Assembly: GCF_001729485.1 (NCBI RefSeq)
Contig: NZ_CP017157.1
Location: 1,364,001 to 1,428,000 of the forward strand
From: Streptomyces lydicus
GTDB taxonomy: Bacteria; Actinomycetota; Actinomycetes; Streptomycetales; Streptomycetaceae
Direction of reading: 5' to 3'
Length of the DNA: 64,000 nucleotides
The notes below the pieces were generated by a model. That model was not told the DNA's origin. It ran no database searches and saw only the letters and a program-made list of their open reading frames with translations. The position numbers and the translations under genes are program-made. Of the stretch, positions 1 to 8,194 are shown in pieces. Within the stretch, counting starts at the first letter, position 1. Every line of letters begins with the position of its first letter.

Positions 1-89
1 CCGAGGACGCTGCCGTCCGCGCCCACCAGGGCCACGTCGGTCTTGCTGTTGCCCGCGTCGATGGCGAGCGCCGTGCCGGTCAGGCCCAC
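1..89 (-). CDS. csnK: Sugar (glucosamine/GlcNAc-type) kinase, N-terminus only
   Basis: Only the first 29 codons lie in the window; the gene runs off the left edge. The visible start (GTG at 89) is followed by AIDAGNSKTDVAL, the phosphate-binding loop of the BadF/BadG/BcrA/BcrD ATPase family, which includes N-acetylglucosamine kinase. It overlaps the end of the upstream GH4 gene by 10 nt, so the two are probably translationally coupled. By position it is the last gene of a csnREFGH-K type operon and would phosphorylate imported glucosamine or its oligomers in the cytoplasm. The kinase family is clear from the motif; the substrate is inferred from context alone. Confidence 0.7.
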   Translation of the reverse strand, partial: MGLTGTALAIDAGNSKTDVALVGADGSVL

Positions 90-1372
90 GTGAGGTGCTC
101 CCGGTTGTGCGCGATCAGCTCGTCGGTGAGCCGGTCGGCGTAGTCGATCTGGCCGATGAGCGGGTGGGAGAGCAGGGCGGAGAAGACCCGCTCCCGGCCG
201 CCCCGCAACGCCGCCTCCAGGGCCAGGTGTTCATAGGCGGTGACGTTGGCGATCAGTCCGGCGTACAGGGGCTCCAGGGGGCGTACGGGCAGCGGGGCGG
301 GGCCGGCGGCGTCCACCGTCGCGGGGACCTCGATCACCGCGTCGTCGGGGAGGAAGGGGAGGGTGCCGTTGTTGAGGGTGTTGACGATCTGGACGTCGCC
401 GGTGTCGCCCAGCAGGGAGGAGGTCAGTGCCACGGCCGCCTCGGAATAGAAGGCGCCGCCGCGCCGGGAGAGCAGTTCCGGCTTCTCGTCGAGCGCGGGA
501 TCGCCGTACAGGTTCAGGAGTTGCCGCTCGATGGCGGCGACCTCCGCCGCACGGGAGGGCTTGCTGCGCGACTCCTCCACGACGGCGTCGTGTCGGTAGT
601 AGTAGCGCAGGTAGTAGGAGGGGACGGTACCGAGGTGGTCGAGGAGGGTGCGCGGCAGACGCAGGTCGGCGGCGATCGTCTCGCCGTGTTCGGCGAGCAG
701 CTTGGGCAGGACGTCCTCGCCGGCGACGCGTACGGACCGCTCCCAGGTCAGGTGGTTGAGGCCGATGTGCTCCAGCTCGACCCGGTCGGGAGCGACGCCC
801 AGCAGCCCGGCGAATGTGCGCTGGAAGCCGATCGCCACGTTGCACAGGCCGACGGCCCGGTGCCCCTGGGTGAGCAGGGCGCGGGTCACGATGCCGACGG
901 GGTTGGTGAAATCGACGATCCAGGCGTCGGGGTTCCGGCGGCGTACGCGTTCGGCGATGTCCAGCACGACGGGGACGGTGCGCAGCGCCTTGGCGAGGCC
1001 GCCCGCGCCGGTGGTCTCCTGGCCGACGCAGCCGCACTCCAGCGGCCAGGTCTCGTCCTGGTTGCGGGCGGCCTGGCCGCCGATGCGCAGCTGCAGCAAC
1101 ACGGCGTCGGCGCCGTCGACGCCGGCGTCGAGGTCGTCGGTCCAGGAGATCCTGCCCGGGTGGCCCTGCCTGGCGAAGATCCGCCGGGCCAGCCCGCCCA
1201 CCAGCTCCAGCCGGTCCAGGGCCGGGTCGATCAGGACGAGTTCCTCCAGCGGCAGGACGTCGCGCAGGCGCGCGAAGCCGTCGATGAGTTCGGGGGTGTA
1301 GGTCGAGCCGCCGCCGACCACGGCGAGTTTGACGCGGCGGTGCGGGAGTCGTCCTTCAGAAGACGGCAGCAT
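80..1372 (-). CDS. csnH: GH4 family 6-phospho-beta-glucosidase-like hydrolase
   Basis: About 430 aa, the usual GH4 length. The N-terminus has the Rossmann loop VGGGSTYTPEL, which binds NAD(H) in this NAD- and metal-dependent family. Further GH4 signatures follow: DFTNPVGIVT, GLCNVAIGF (metal-binding Cys) and GLNHLTW (metal-binding His). I chose ATG 1372; a TTG two codons earlier (1378) is also possible. The gene starts directly after the permease gene csnG and overlaps the kinase gene downstream. In the csn operon as I recall it from S. lividans/S. coelicolor, this enzyme splits imported chitosan oligosaccharides or their phosphates. The family is firm; the exact substrate is inferred from the neighbours. 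Confidence 0.88.
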   Translation of the reverse strand: MLPSSEGRLPHRRVKLAVVGGGSTYTPELIDGFARLRDVLPLEELVLIDPALDRLELVGGLARRIFARQGHPGRISWTDDLDAGVDGADAVLLQLRIGGQAARNQDETWPLECGCVGQETTGAGGLAKALRTVPVVLDIAERVRRRNPDAWIVDFTNPVGIVTRALLTQGHRAVGLCNVAIGFQRTFAGLLGVAPDRVELEHIGLNHLTWERSVRVAGEDVLPKLLAEHGETIAADLRLPRTLLDHLGTVPSYYLRYYYRHDAVVEESRSKPSRAAEVAAIERQLLNLYGDPALDEKPELLSRRGGAFYSEAAVALTSSLLGDTGDVQIVNTLNNGTLPFLPDDAVIEVPATVDAAGPAPLPVRPLEPLYAGLIANVTAYEHLALEAALRGGRERVFSALLSHPLIGQIDYADRLTDELIAHNREHLTWA

Positions 1373-1378
1373 GCGCAA

Positions 1379-2287
1379 TCAGCCCTTTACTCCGGTGAGG
1401 GTGACGCCTTCGACGAAGGCTTTCTGAGCGAAGAAGAAAACGATGATGACCGGCGCCATGACCAGCAGCGTCGCCGCCATGGTGAGGTTCCAGTTGACGC
1501 TGTGCGCGCTCTTGAAGGACTCCAGCCCGTAGGAGAGCGTCCAGGCGGCGGGGTTCTGGGCCGCGTAGATCTGCGGGCCGAAGTAGTCGTTCCAGCAGTA
1601 GAAGAACTGGAAGAGGGCGATGGCGGCGATGCCCGGCTTGGCCATCGGCACGACGATCGTCAGCAGGGTGCGCAGCTCCCCGCAGCCGTCGACCTTCGCC
1701 GACTCCAGGTACTCCTGGGGGATCGTCAGCAGGAACTGCCGCAGCAGGAAGACGGAGTAGGCGTCGCCGAACGCCAACGGGATGATCAGCGGCCACAGCG
1801 AGCCCGCCAGGTGCAGTTGCTGCGCCCAGACCAGGTACATGGGGATCACGATCACCTGCGGCGGCAGCATCATCGTCGAGATGACCAGGACCATCGCGGT
1901 GCGGCGGCCCCGGAAGCGGAACTTGGCCAGGGCGTAGGCGACGGGGAGCGCCGAGCAGACGGTGAGGAGGGTGCCCAGCCCGGCGTACAGCAGCGAGTTC
2001 TTCCACCAGTCCAGGAAGCCGGGTGTGCGGAAGACCGTGAGGTAGTTCGACCAGTGCCACTCGTGCGGCCACAGCTCGCCGCTCATCGCCTGGTTGTCGC
2101 TCATCACGGACGTCAGGAAGACGAAGACGAACGGCAGCAGGAAGAAGAGCGCGACGGCCACGGCCACGGCGTGGACGGCGATCCAGTGCAGCAGACGGGA
2201 GCGGCGGGCGCGGGCCCGGGCGGCGGGGTCGCCGGTGGTGCCGGTAGGGGCCGGGCCGGGGCGCGTGGTGAGCGTCGTGGTGGTCAT
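1379..2287 (-). CDS. csnG: ABC sugar transporter permease, MalG type
   Basis: 302 aa integral membrane protein with about six hydrophobic segments. The first follows a basic proline-rich cytoplasmic start, and the EAA loop (EYLESAKVDGCGELRTLLTI) contacts the ATPase. It is the inner-membrane partner of the permease encoded 6 nt upstream and of the binding lipoprotein csnE. No ATPase gene is in this operon. Streptomyces CUT1 sugar importers of this kind normally share the multitask ATPase MsiK encoded elsewhere, which fits. Start is ATG 2287; the stop abuts csnH. The family assignment is secure. The substrate, glucosamine oligomers, is inferred from operon order. Confidence 0.88.
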   Translation of the reverse strand: MTTTTLTTRPGPAPTGTTGDPAARARARRSRLLHWIAVHAVAVAVALFFLLPFVFVFLTSVMSDNQAMSGELWPHEWHWSNYLTVFRTPGFLDWWKNSLLYAGLGTLLTVCSALPVAYALAKFRFRGRRTAMVLVISTMMLPPQVIVIPMYLVWAQQLHLAGSLWPLIIPLAFGDAYSVFLLRQFLLTIPQEYLESAKVDGCGELRTLLTIVVPMAKPGIAAIALFQFFYCWNDYFGPQIYAAQNPAAWTLSYGLESFKSAHSVNWNLTMAATLLVMAPVIIVFFFAQKAFVEGVTLTGVKG

Positions 2288-2293
2288 GCCGGA

Positions 2294-3247
2294 TCAGTCC
2301 TCCGCCGCGAGCAGGCCGGCGCGCTTGCGCATCAGCAGGGTGGTGACGGCCATGGCGAGGGCGAAGAGCACGAGGGAGAGCACACACGCCGCGCCGGTGT
2401 TGAAGTTCTGGAAGCCCAGCGAGTAGACGAGCTGGGGGACGGTGAGGGTGGCGTGGTCCGGGTAGCCGGGCTGGATCACCGTGCCCGGGCCGATGGAGAC
2501 ACCGGAGGCGAGTTTCCCGGCGACCAGGGCCTGGGTGTAGTACTGCATGGTCTGGACGACGCCGGTGACCACCGCGAACATCACGATCGGGGTGATGGAC
2601 GGCCAGGTGACGTAGCGGAACTTCCCCCAGGCGCCGGCTCCGTCCAGCTCGGCGGCCTCGTACTGCTCCTTGGGGACGTCCAGCAGCGCCGCCATGAAGA
2701 TCACCATCAGGTCGCCGATGCCCCACAGCGACAGCATCACCAGCGAGGGCTTGGCCCAGTCGGGGTCGTTGAACCACGAGGGGGCGGGGATGCCGACCGC
2801 CCCGAGGATCTCGTTGACCGGGCCGGTGCCGGGGTTGAGCAGGAAGACGAAGGCGACGGTGGCGGCCACCGGGGGCGCGAGGTACGGCAGGTAGAAGGCC
2901 GTGCGGAAGAACCCCGTGCCGGATTTGATCTTGGTGGCGAGCATGCCGATGCCCAGCCCGAAGACCACCCGCAGCGCCACCATCACCACGACCAGCCACA
3001 GCGTGTTCCACAGCGCGGGGCCGAACAGCGGCATCTGCGTCAGCACGTACGTCCAGTTCCGCAGGCCCACGAAGGCGGGCGGCTTGATCTGGTTGTAGTG
3101 CATGAAGGAGAAGTAGACGGTGGCGATCAGCGGATAGCCGAAGAAGACCGAGAAGCCGATGAGCCAGGGGGAGAGGAACCCGAGGGTGCGCAGCCGCGCG
3201 CGGGTGCGCTTGCGCCGCAGCGCCGGTGCGGGGGTGGTGGTTGCCAT
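2294..3247 (-). CDS. csnF: ABC sugar transporter permease, MalF type
   Basis: 317 aa, six predicted membrane spans beginning with LGFLSPWLIGFSVFFGYPL. The EAA loop is recognisable near EQYEAAELDGAGAWGKF. Start ATG 3247 has GGAG seven bases upstream. It follows csnE by 36 nt and precedes csnG by 6 nt, so all three should be co-transcribed. It forms the heterodimeric channel with csnG. CUT1-type permease is clear; substrate by context only. Confidence 0.88.
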   Translation of the reverse strand: MATTTPAPALRRKRTRARLRTLGFLSPWLIGFSVFFGYPLIATVYFSFMHYNQIKPPAFVGLRNWTYVLTQMPLFGPALWNTLWLVVVMVALRVVFGLGIGMLATKIKSGTGFFRTAFYLPYLAPPVAATVAFVFLLNPGTGPVNEILGAVGIPAPSWFNDPDWAKPSLVMLSLWGIGDLMVIFMAALLDVPKEQYEAAELDGAGAWGKFRYVTWPSITPIVMFAVVTGVVQTMQYYTQALVAGKLASGVSIGPGTVIQPGYPDHATLTVPQLVYSLGFQNFNTGAACVLSLVLFALAMAVTTLLMRKRAGLLAAED

Positions 3248-3283
3248 GCGGTGCTCCGTCAGCTCTCGGAGGTCATCGGCGGG

Positions 3284-4624
3284 TCAGTTCTCGGACTGGA
3301 GGTTGTCGGCGTCGATCTGCGCGTCGAGCCCGCGCAGGCCCTTGCCGAGGTCGGGGACCTTTCCGGCCTCCACGGCGTAGGAGAAGTCCTGCAGCGCGGT
3401 GACGTACTGCCCGCCGTTGGTGGACGGCGGCAGCGCGACGCTGTACCGGTTCCGGGCGATGGTGAGGAAGGTGCGGAAGGCCGGGTCGGCGTCCAGCTCC
3501 GGCGAATTCAGTGCCGCCTTGGTGGACGGCACGTTGTGGATGGCATTGGCGAACCGCACCACCTGGTCGGTGTCCGTGGTCAGGTAGCGCACCAGTTCCC
3601 AGGCCGCGTTCTGGTGGCGGCTGCTGTGGGCGATGCCCAACACCGTGCCGGTCAGATACCCCCGGCCGTAGGTCTCGGGCCGGTCGTCCGGCACCGGCAT
3701 CGGAGCGGTGCCCCAGTGGAACGGAGCCTTGGCGTCCTTGAGCATCAGACCGCGCCATTCGCCGTCCAGGTGCATGGCCAGTTTCTGGGTCAGAAAGGCG
3801 TTCTGCGAGGACATCTCGTCGCCGAAGGTGGTCCGGAACTTCTCCAGCGGGCCGTAGCCGCCCTGCGCGTCGACGAGTGCGCGGGCGGTGGCGAAGAACT
3901 GCTCGCTCGCCGGGTCCTCGGCGAGCCGTGCCTTGCCGTGTGCGTCGAAATACCGCGGCCCCCACTGGGCGAACATCCGGTCCGGACTGTTCTGGTAGAG
4001 GCGGAAGTTGGGCATGAAGCCCACGCGCCGGTACCCGCCGTCCTCGGTGCGTTCGGTGAGTTTGACGGCATCCCGTTTCAGCTCGGACATGGTGCGCGGT
4101 GGCCGGGTGATGCCCGCCTTTTTGAAGGCGTCCTTGTTGTAGTACAGGCCGTAGGAGTCCGCGAGCAGCGGCAGCGCACACTGCCGACCCCGGTAACTCG
4201 TGTAATCCAGCAGGGTTTTGGGGAAGACGCGCTTCTTGTCCACCCCGGTCTTCCGCAGGAAGGGATCGAGGTCCGCCCACATTCCCGACGAGCAGTACTG
4301 CCCCACGTTGTTGGTGGTGAACGACGACACCACATCGGGCGCGTCACTCCCGCCGGCCCGCAGCGCCTGGTTCATCGTCTCGTCGGTGACGTTGGGGACC
4401 AGCTTCACCGTGATGTTGCGGTGCCGTTTCTCGAAACGGGCGACGCTGTCATTGAGGGCCTTCACCTCGCCCGGCGTCGACCAGCCGTGCCAGAAGGTGA
4501 GGGTGACCGGTGCGGTCGGATCGTCGCGGTCGCTGCCCATGCCGGGATTGGCGCAGGCGGAGATGAGCAGCCCGGCGCCGACCAGCGCGGCCGAGAGCCG
4601 GAAGCGCGGACGCGACATCGGCAT
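3284..4624 (-). CDS. csnE: Extracellular sugar-binding lipoprotein of the ABC importer
   Basis: 446 aa. A lipoprotein signal with lipobox ISAC puts the acylated cysteine at about residue 24. The mature part has the family-1 solute-binding fold (APVTLTFWHGWS near the start; later NAAWELVRYLT). ATG 4624 has the ribosome site AAGGAAG about 8 nt upstream; a second in-frame ATG lies at 4618. It sits 63 nt downstream of the ROK repressor and first among the transport genes, the usual place for the binding protein. It would capture oligosaccharides outside the membrane and deliver them to csnF/csnG. Ligand (glucosamine oligomers) is inferred from the csn-type gene order. Confidence 0.88.
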   Translation of the reverse strand: MPMSRPRFRLSAALVGAGLLISACANPGMGSDRDDPTAPVTLTFWHGWSTPGEVKALNDSVARFEKRHRNITVKLVPNVTDETMNQALRAGGSDAPDVVSSFTTNNVGQYCSSGMWADLDPFLRKTGVDKKRVFPKTLLDYTSYRGRQCALPLLADSYGLYYNKDAFKKAGITRPPRTMSELKRDAVKLTERTEDGGYRRVGFMPNFRLYQNSPDRMFAQWGPRYFDAHGKARLAEDPASEQFFATARALVDAQGGYGPLEKFRTTFGDEMSSQNAFLTQKLAMHLDGEWRGLMLKDAKAPFHWGTAPMPVPDDRPETYGRGYLTGTVLGIAHSSRHQNAAWELVRYLTTDTDQVVRFANAIHNVPSTKAALNSPELDADPAFRTFLTIARNRYSVALPPSTNGGQYVTALQDFSYAVEAGKVPDLGKGLRGLDAQIDADNLQSEN

Positions 4625-4687
4625 GGCGGACTTCCTTTACGGCAGGGGGAGGCGGGGAGGTGGGGGTGTGCCGTGGGTATCGCGGGC

Positions 4688-5884
4688 TCAGCCCGTGGTG
4701 TCGAACACCGCGTCGCGGGCATCCGCGAGGGCGGTCCGCAGCGCGCCGATGAGGATCGGGTTGCCGTCGATATCGCTGAGGCGAAGGGTGGGCCGGGGCA
4801 GCGCGAGCCCGGTGAACTCCTCCTCGACCAGGGTCCGCAGCGCCTCTCCGCCCGCCTGCGGGACCTCGCCGGAGAGCACCACCAGTCGCGGATCGACGAC
4901 CGCGACCACCGCCGCCAGCCCGGTGGCCAGCCGCCGGGCGACCTCTTCCCGTACGTCACCACGCTCCAGCGCCTCCTTGACGGTGTGGACGTCCGGGGCC
5001 CCGTACTCCCGGGCCAGTTCGATCACGCTCGGCGAGCCGACCAGCCGCTGGAAGCCGCCGCCGGCGTCCGGCTGTGCGGCGCTGCGGTCTCCGCCCCGGG
5101 CCAGCGGGGCGCCGGGCAGCGGCATGTAGCCGATCTCGCCGGCGCCACCGGTGGCCCCGCGCAGCAGGTGCCCGCCGAGCACGATCGCGGCGCCGACCCC
5201 CTCGTCGGCCCACACCAGCACGAAGTCGTCGTAGTCCTGCGCCGCGCCGTCGTACTGCTCGGCCACCGCCGCCAGGTTCACATCGTTCTCGATGGTGATC
5301 GGCGTGCCCAGTACCTCCGCCAGCTCCTCCTTCAGCGCCCGCGAGTGCCATCCGGGAAGGTGCGGGGCGTAGCGCAGCCGGCCGGTCTGCGGGTCCAGCG
5401 CGCCGGGGGTGCCGATCACCGCGCCGTGCAGCCGCTCACGCGTCAGCCCGGCCTTGGCCAGCGCCCCGTCGACGGCCCCGGCCACCAGCCGCGCCGTCCG
5501 GTTCGGTACGTCCTCGCCCACCGCGTCGGTGTCCACCCGCTCCTCGCCGAGCACATGTCCGGTGATGTCGGCGACCGCTGCGGTGATGCCCAGTTGGTCG
5601 ACCGCCAGCGCCGCGACGTGCGCCGCGCCCGGGTCGATCTCGTAGAGCTGCGCACTGGGCCCCGGCCGTCCGGTCACGTTCCCGGTCGTGCGCACCAGGC
5701 CGGCGGCCTCCAGCCGGGCCAGCAGCTGGGAGGCGGTCGGCTTCGACAGTCCGGTCAGCTCGCCGATCTGCGTACGGGTCAGCGGGCCCTGCGACACCAG
5801 GAGATCGAGCGCGGCCCGGTCGTTCATGGCCCGCAACACCCGTGGAGTCCCAGGGGTCCCCTGCACACCTTGCCCACCGGCCAT
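4688..5884 (-). CDS. csnR: ROK-family transcriptional repressor, CsnR-like
   Basis: About 398 aa from ATG 5884. In-frame GTG codons at 5902 and 5893 are alternatives but have no good ribosome site; GGGG lies 8 nt before 5884. The N-terminus is a winged helix-turn-helix (LTRTQIGELTGLSKPTASQL, about residues 35-54). The C-terminal ROK sugar-kinase fold contains VIGTPGALDPQTG and ENDVNLAAVAE. The segment that normally carries the zinc motif CxCGxxGC reads PLPGAPLARGGDRSAAQPD here, and the whole protein has no cysteine. It heads the operon it is expected to repress. In S. lividans, CsnR is a ROK repressor of this operon and of chitosanase, released by chitosan oligosaccharides. Family certain; orthology from gene order. 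Confidence 0.85.
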   Translation of the reverse strand: MAGGQGVQGTPGTPRVLRAMNDRAALDLLVSQGPLTRTQIGELTGLSKPTASQLLARLEAAGLVRTTGNVTGRPGPSAQLYEIDPGAAHVAALAVDQLGITAAVADITGHVLGEERVDTDAVGEDVPNRTARLVAGAVDGALAKAGLTRERLHGAVIGTPGALDPQTGRLRYAPHLPGWHSRALKEELAEVLGTPITIENDVNLAAVAEQYDGAAQDYDDFVLVWADEGVGAAIVLGGHLLRGATGGAGEIGYMPLPGAPLARGGDRSAAQPDAGGGFQRLVGSPSVIELAREYGAPDVHTVKEALERGDVREEVARRLATGLAAVVAVVDPRLVVLSGEVPQAGGEALRTLVEEEFTGLALPRPTLRLSDIDGNPILIGALRTALADARDAVFDTTG

Positions 5885-5929
5885 GACTGTCACCCCGTTC
5901 ACCGGAGGTCCGGACGACCTCCAGCATCT

Positions 5930-5948
5930 GTTAAGAAACCTTCCAATC
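5930..5948. promoter_or_regulatory. Probable ROK/CsnR operator (imperfect palindrome)
   Basis: GTTAAGAAACCTTCCAATC reads as an imperfect dyad around a central C, in the style of GTTAGGAAA-C-TTTCCTAAC. It lies 45 nt before the chosen csnR start. A second dyad, CCTTCC-N11-GGAAGG, overlaps it at 5939-5961. The position suits autoregulation by the ROK repressor. The match to a published consensus is from memory and unverified. Confidence 0.5.
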
Positions 5949-6078
5949 GATGACAGGAAGGTAGGCGGCTGTTCAGGGCGGCGTCAATGGTTTGCGCGGG
6001 GCGAGTTGCCGGCGCCCGTCGCCCCCTCACCGGCCCGCCCCGCGCCCTGCTCCGCCGCCGGCTCCCACGCACGACGAA

Positions 6079-6118
6079 GGGGAGGGGCGTACCGCGTCCA
6101 AGCGGTACGCCCCTCCCC
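6079..6118. terminator. Strong hairpin terminator
   Basis: Perfect 17-bp inverted repeat (arms 6079-6095 and 6102-6118) with a 6-nt loop GTCCAA. It is placed downstream of the MscS gene, which is transcribed leftwards and stops at 6163. It should insulate the csn promoter region from MscS transcription. Confidence 0.8.
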
Positions 6119-6162
6119 TGAGGTCCAGCCCGAGGTCCGGCCCGACGCCCGGGCCCGGGCGG

Positions 6163-7251
6163 CTACTTCCCGATCTTCGGCGGTGCCGCGAGCGGATCCG
6201 ACGCCAGCGACTGCGGCGACGTCGGGTTGCTGAGGGCCGAGGGGGCGGCGACGGCGGCCGTGGGGTCGGCGGCGTCCTCTTCCTCCTCCTCGGGGGCCGG
6301 CCGCGGCGCCAGGTGGACCCCGGCGGCGTCCAGGGCCTGCTTGATGCGCCAGCGCAGTTCCCGCTCGACGCCCGGTGCCTTGCCGGGCATCGTCCGGGCC
6401 GCGACGCTCAGGGTCACCGTCTCCAGGTGCACCTCGCTCAGGCCCAGCACCTCCACCGGCTCCCACAACTGCTCGTTCCACGGCTCGGACTTGGACATCT
6501 CCGCACCGGCCGCGGTGATCGTCTCGCGGGCGCGCTCCAGGTCCTGGTCGGCGGCGAGGAGCACGTCGACCGCGGCGGTGGACCAGCCCTGGCTGAGGTT
6601 GCCTATCCGCTTGACCTCGCCGTTGCGGATGTACCAGATCGCCCCGTTCGGTCCGCGCAGCTTGGTGACCCGCAGGCCGACCTCTATGACCGTGCCGGTG
6701 GCCACGCCCGCGTCGATCTCGTCGCCGACGCCGTACTGGTCCTCCAGGATCATGAAGACCCCGGAGAGGAAGTCCGTGACGAGGTTGCGGGCGCCGAAGC
6801 CGATCGCGACGCCGGCCACACCGGCGCTGGCCAGCAGTGGTGCGAGGTTGATCTGCAGGACGGAGAGCACGGTCAGCGCGGCCGTACCCATGATCACGAA
6901 CGAGGCGACGCTGCGCAGCACCGAGCCGATGGCCTCGGAGCGCTGGCGCCGGCGCTCGGCGTTGACGAGCAGACCGCCCAGCGCGGTGCCCTGCGCGGCG
7001 GCCGCGGTGCGGTTCATCCGCTCGATGAGCTTGGTGATCGTGCGGCGGATCACATGGCGGAGGACCACCGCGATCACGATGATCAGCAGGATCTGCAGGC
7101 CGGAGGTGAGCCACGTCCCCCAGTTCTGCTGCACCCAGTCGGCGGCGTTGGTGGCCTTCTCCGTGGCCTCGTCGAGCGAGGTCGGACCGGTTGAACCGGA
7201 GGCCACGGCGCTCAGGGGCGCGGCAGCGGCCGGCGAAGCGGACCAGAACAC
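6163..7251 (-). CDS. MscS-family mechanosensitive channel
   Basis: About 362 aa from GTG 7251, chosen because GGAAGG lies 7 nt upstream; the frame stays open to 7326 but without a ribosome site. An N-terminal segment leads into membrane spans (LQILLIIVIAVVLRHVI, then VIMGTAALTVLSVL). The pore-lining helix is rich in Gly/Ala (LLASAGVAGVAIGFGARNLV, the MscS TM3 signature), followed by the beta domain (GDEIDAGVATGTVIEVGL). The C-terminal tail is acidic and proline-rich (EEEEEDAADPTA). The role is release of solutes on osmotic downshift through the cytoplasmic membrane. It stands alone, facing away from the HNH gene. Confidence 0.88.
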   Translation of the reverse strand: MFWSASPAAAAPLSAVASGSTGPTSLDEATEKATNAADWVQQNWGTWLTSGLQILLIIVIAVVLRHVIRRTITKLIERMNRTAAAAQGTALGGLLVNAERRRQRSEAIGSVLRSVASFVIMGTAALTVLSVLQINLAPLLASAGVAGVAIGFGARNLVTDFLSGVFMILEDQYGVGDEIDAGVATGTVIEVGLRVTKLRGPNGAIWYIRNGEVKRIGNLSQGWSTAAVDVLLAADQDLERARETITAAGAEMSKSEPWNEQLWEPVEVLGLSEVHLETVTLSVAARTMPGKAPGVERELRWRIKQALDAAGVHLAPRPAPEEEEEDAADPTAAVAAPSALSNPTSPQSLASDPLAAPPKIGK

Positions 7252-7541
7252 AGTCGAACCTTCCGTGTGGGACACACCAGGCCCGGCCGGAGTGGGAGCC
7301 CCGGCGACCGGGCAGACCAACCACACTAACGGGGCAACGAGGGCGGTCCGTGCCCATGTTCGGGACGGGAGGTCCTCGGACGGCCGGAATGAGCCGAATC
7401 CGGAGGGTGATGCCGGGGTGTGGTGGAAAACACCTCCGACCCGTTACTCGGTCATGGTGGCGCTCCGACCAGGCACCGGGGGACACTGTGAGAGATCGTC
7501 CCGGCGCGAGCCACGCGCCGCCGGCGTACAAGGAGGCACCC

Positions 7542-8078
7542 GTGCCGCATGTCCTGGTCCTCAACGCGTCGTACGAGCCGCTCGGCGTCGTACCGCTCCG
7601 CCGCGCGCTCATCCTCGTCCTCAATGAGAAGGCCGTCAGCCTTGAGGAATCCGGCGCCCTGATGCACAGCGCGACCCGAGTAGTCCCTGCTCCGAGCGTG
7701 GTCCGCTTGAAGCGGTTCGTGCGGGTGCCCTTTCGTGGCCCCGTCCCCCTGACCCGCCGTGCGCTGTTCGCGCGTGACGGCGGGCGCTGTATGTACTGCG
7801 GTGGCGTCGCAACCAGCGTCGACCACGTCATCCCGCGCAGCCGCGGAGGTCAGCACACCTGGGAGAACGTCGTCGCCGCCTGCCGGCGCTGCAACCACGT
7901 CAAGGCCGACCGCCATGTCGCCGAGATCGGCTGGCGGCTGCGTCATCAACCCGCCCCGCCGTCAGGGCTGGCGTGGCGGATCATCGGCACGGGGCATCGC
8001 GACCCGCGCTGGCTGCCGTATTTGCAGCCGTACGGCGCGGATGACGCCTTGGCCCGGATCGACGCCGTATCGGCGTAG
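7542..8078 (+). CDS. HNH endonuclease family protein
   Basis: 178 aa from GTG 7542, with AGGAGG 6 nt upstream. The N-terminal half (VLVLNASYEPLGVVPLRRA) is the conserved domain that precedes HNH in many actinobacterial and cyanobacterial free-standing HNH proteins. The catalytic module shows CMYCGG, DHVIPRSRGG, ENVVAACRRCN, i.e. the zinc CxxC pairs and the D-H/N/H residues. No methylase or mobile element adjoins it, so it is probably a housekeeping nuclease, not part of a restriction system. It ends before a convergent terminator. The real cellular role of this widely conserved family is unknown to me. Confidence 0.85.
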   Translation: MPHVLVLNASYEPLGVVPLRRALILVLNEKAVSLEESGALMHSATRVVPAPSVVRLKRFVRVPFRGPVPLTRRALFARDGGRCMYCGGVATSVDHVIPRSRGGQHTWENVVAACRRCNHVKADRHVAEIGWRLRHQPAPPSGLAWRIIGTGHRDPRWLPYLQPYGADDALARIDAVSA

Positions 8079-8111
8079 TCCGGGCTTTCGTATGCCGGAG
8101 GGCGTACGGGA

Positions 8112-8142
8112 GGGGCCCGACGGCCGCGTGCCGTCGGGCCCC
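8112..8142. terminator. Bidirectional hairpin terminator
   Basis: Perfect 13-bp arms 8112-8124 and 8130-8142, loop CGCGT, between the convergent HNH gene (ends 8078) and the GH84 gene (ends 8195). Confidence 0.75.
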
Positions 8143-8194
8143 TGTCGTCGCGGCCCACGGTTCCGCCTTCGTGGCGGTGCGTGACCGGCGGCGC

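Noticed and set aside
95..5953. Very long plus-strand open frame opposite the csn operon
   Set aside because: Antisense shadow of high-GC genes; the translation is low-complexity (D/G/R/V/Q) with no domain, while the minus strand carries five clear families.
7542..8078. HNH gene as part of a restriction or retron-like defence system
   Set aside because: No methylase, reverse transcriptase or other defence gene adjoins it, and the family is a common single-copy actinobacterial gene.
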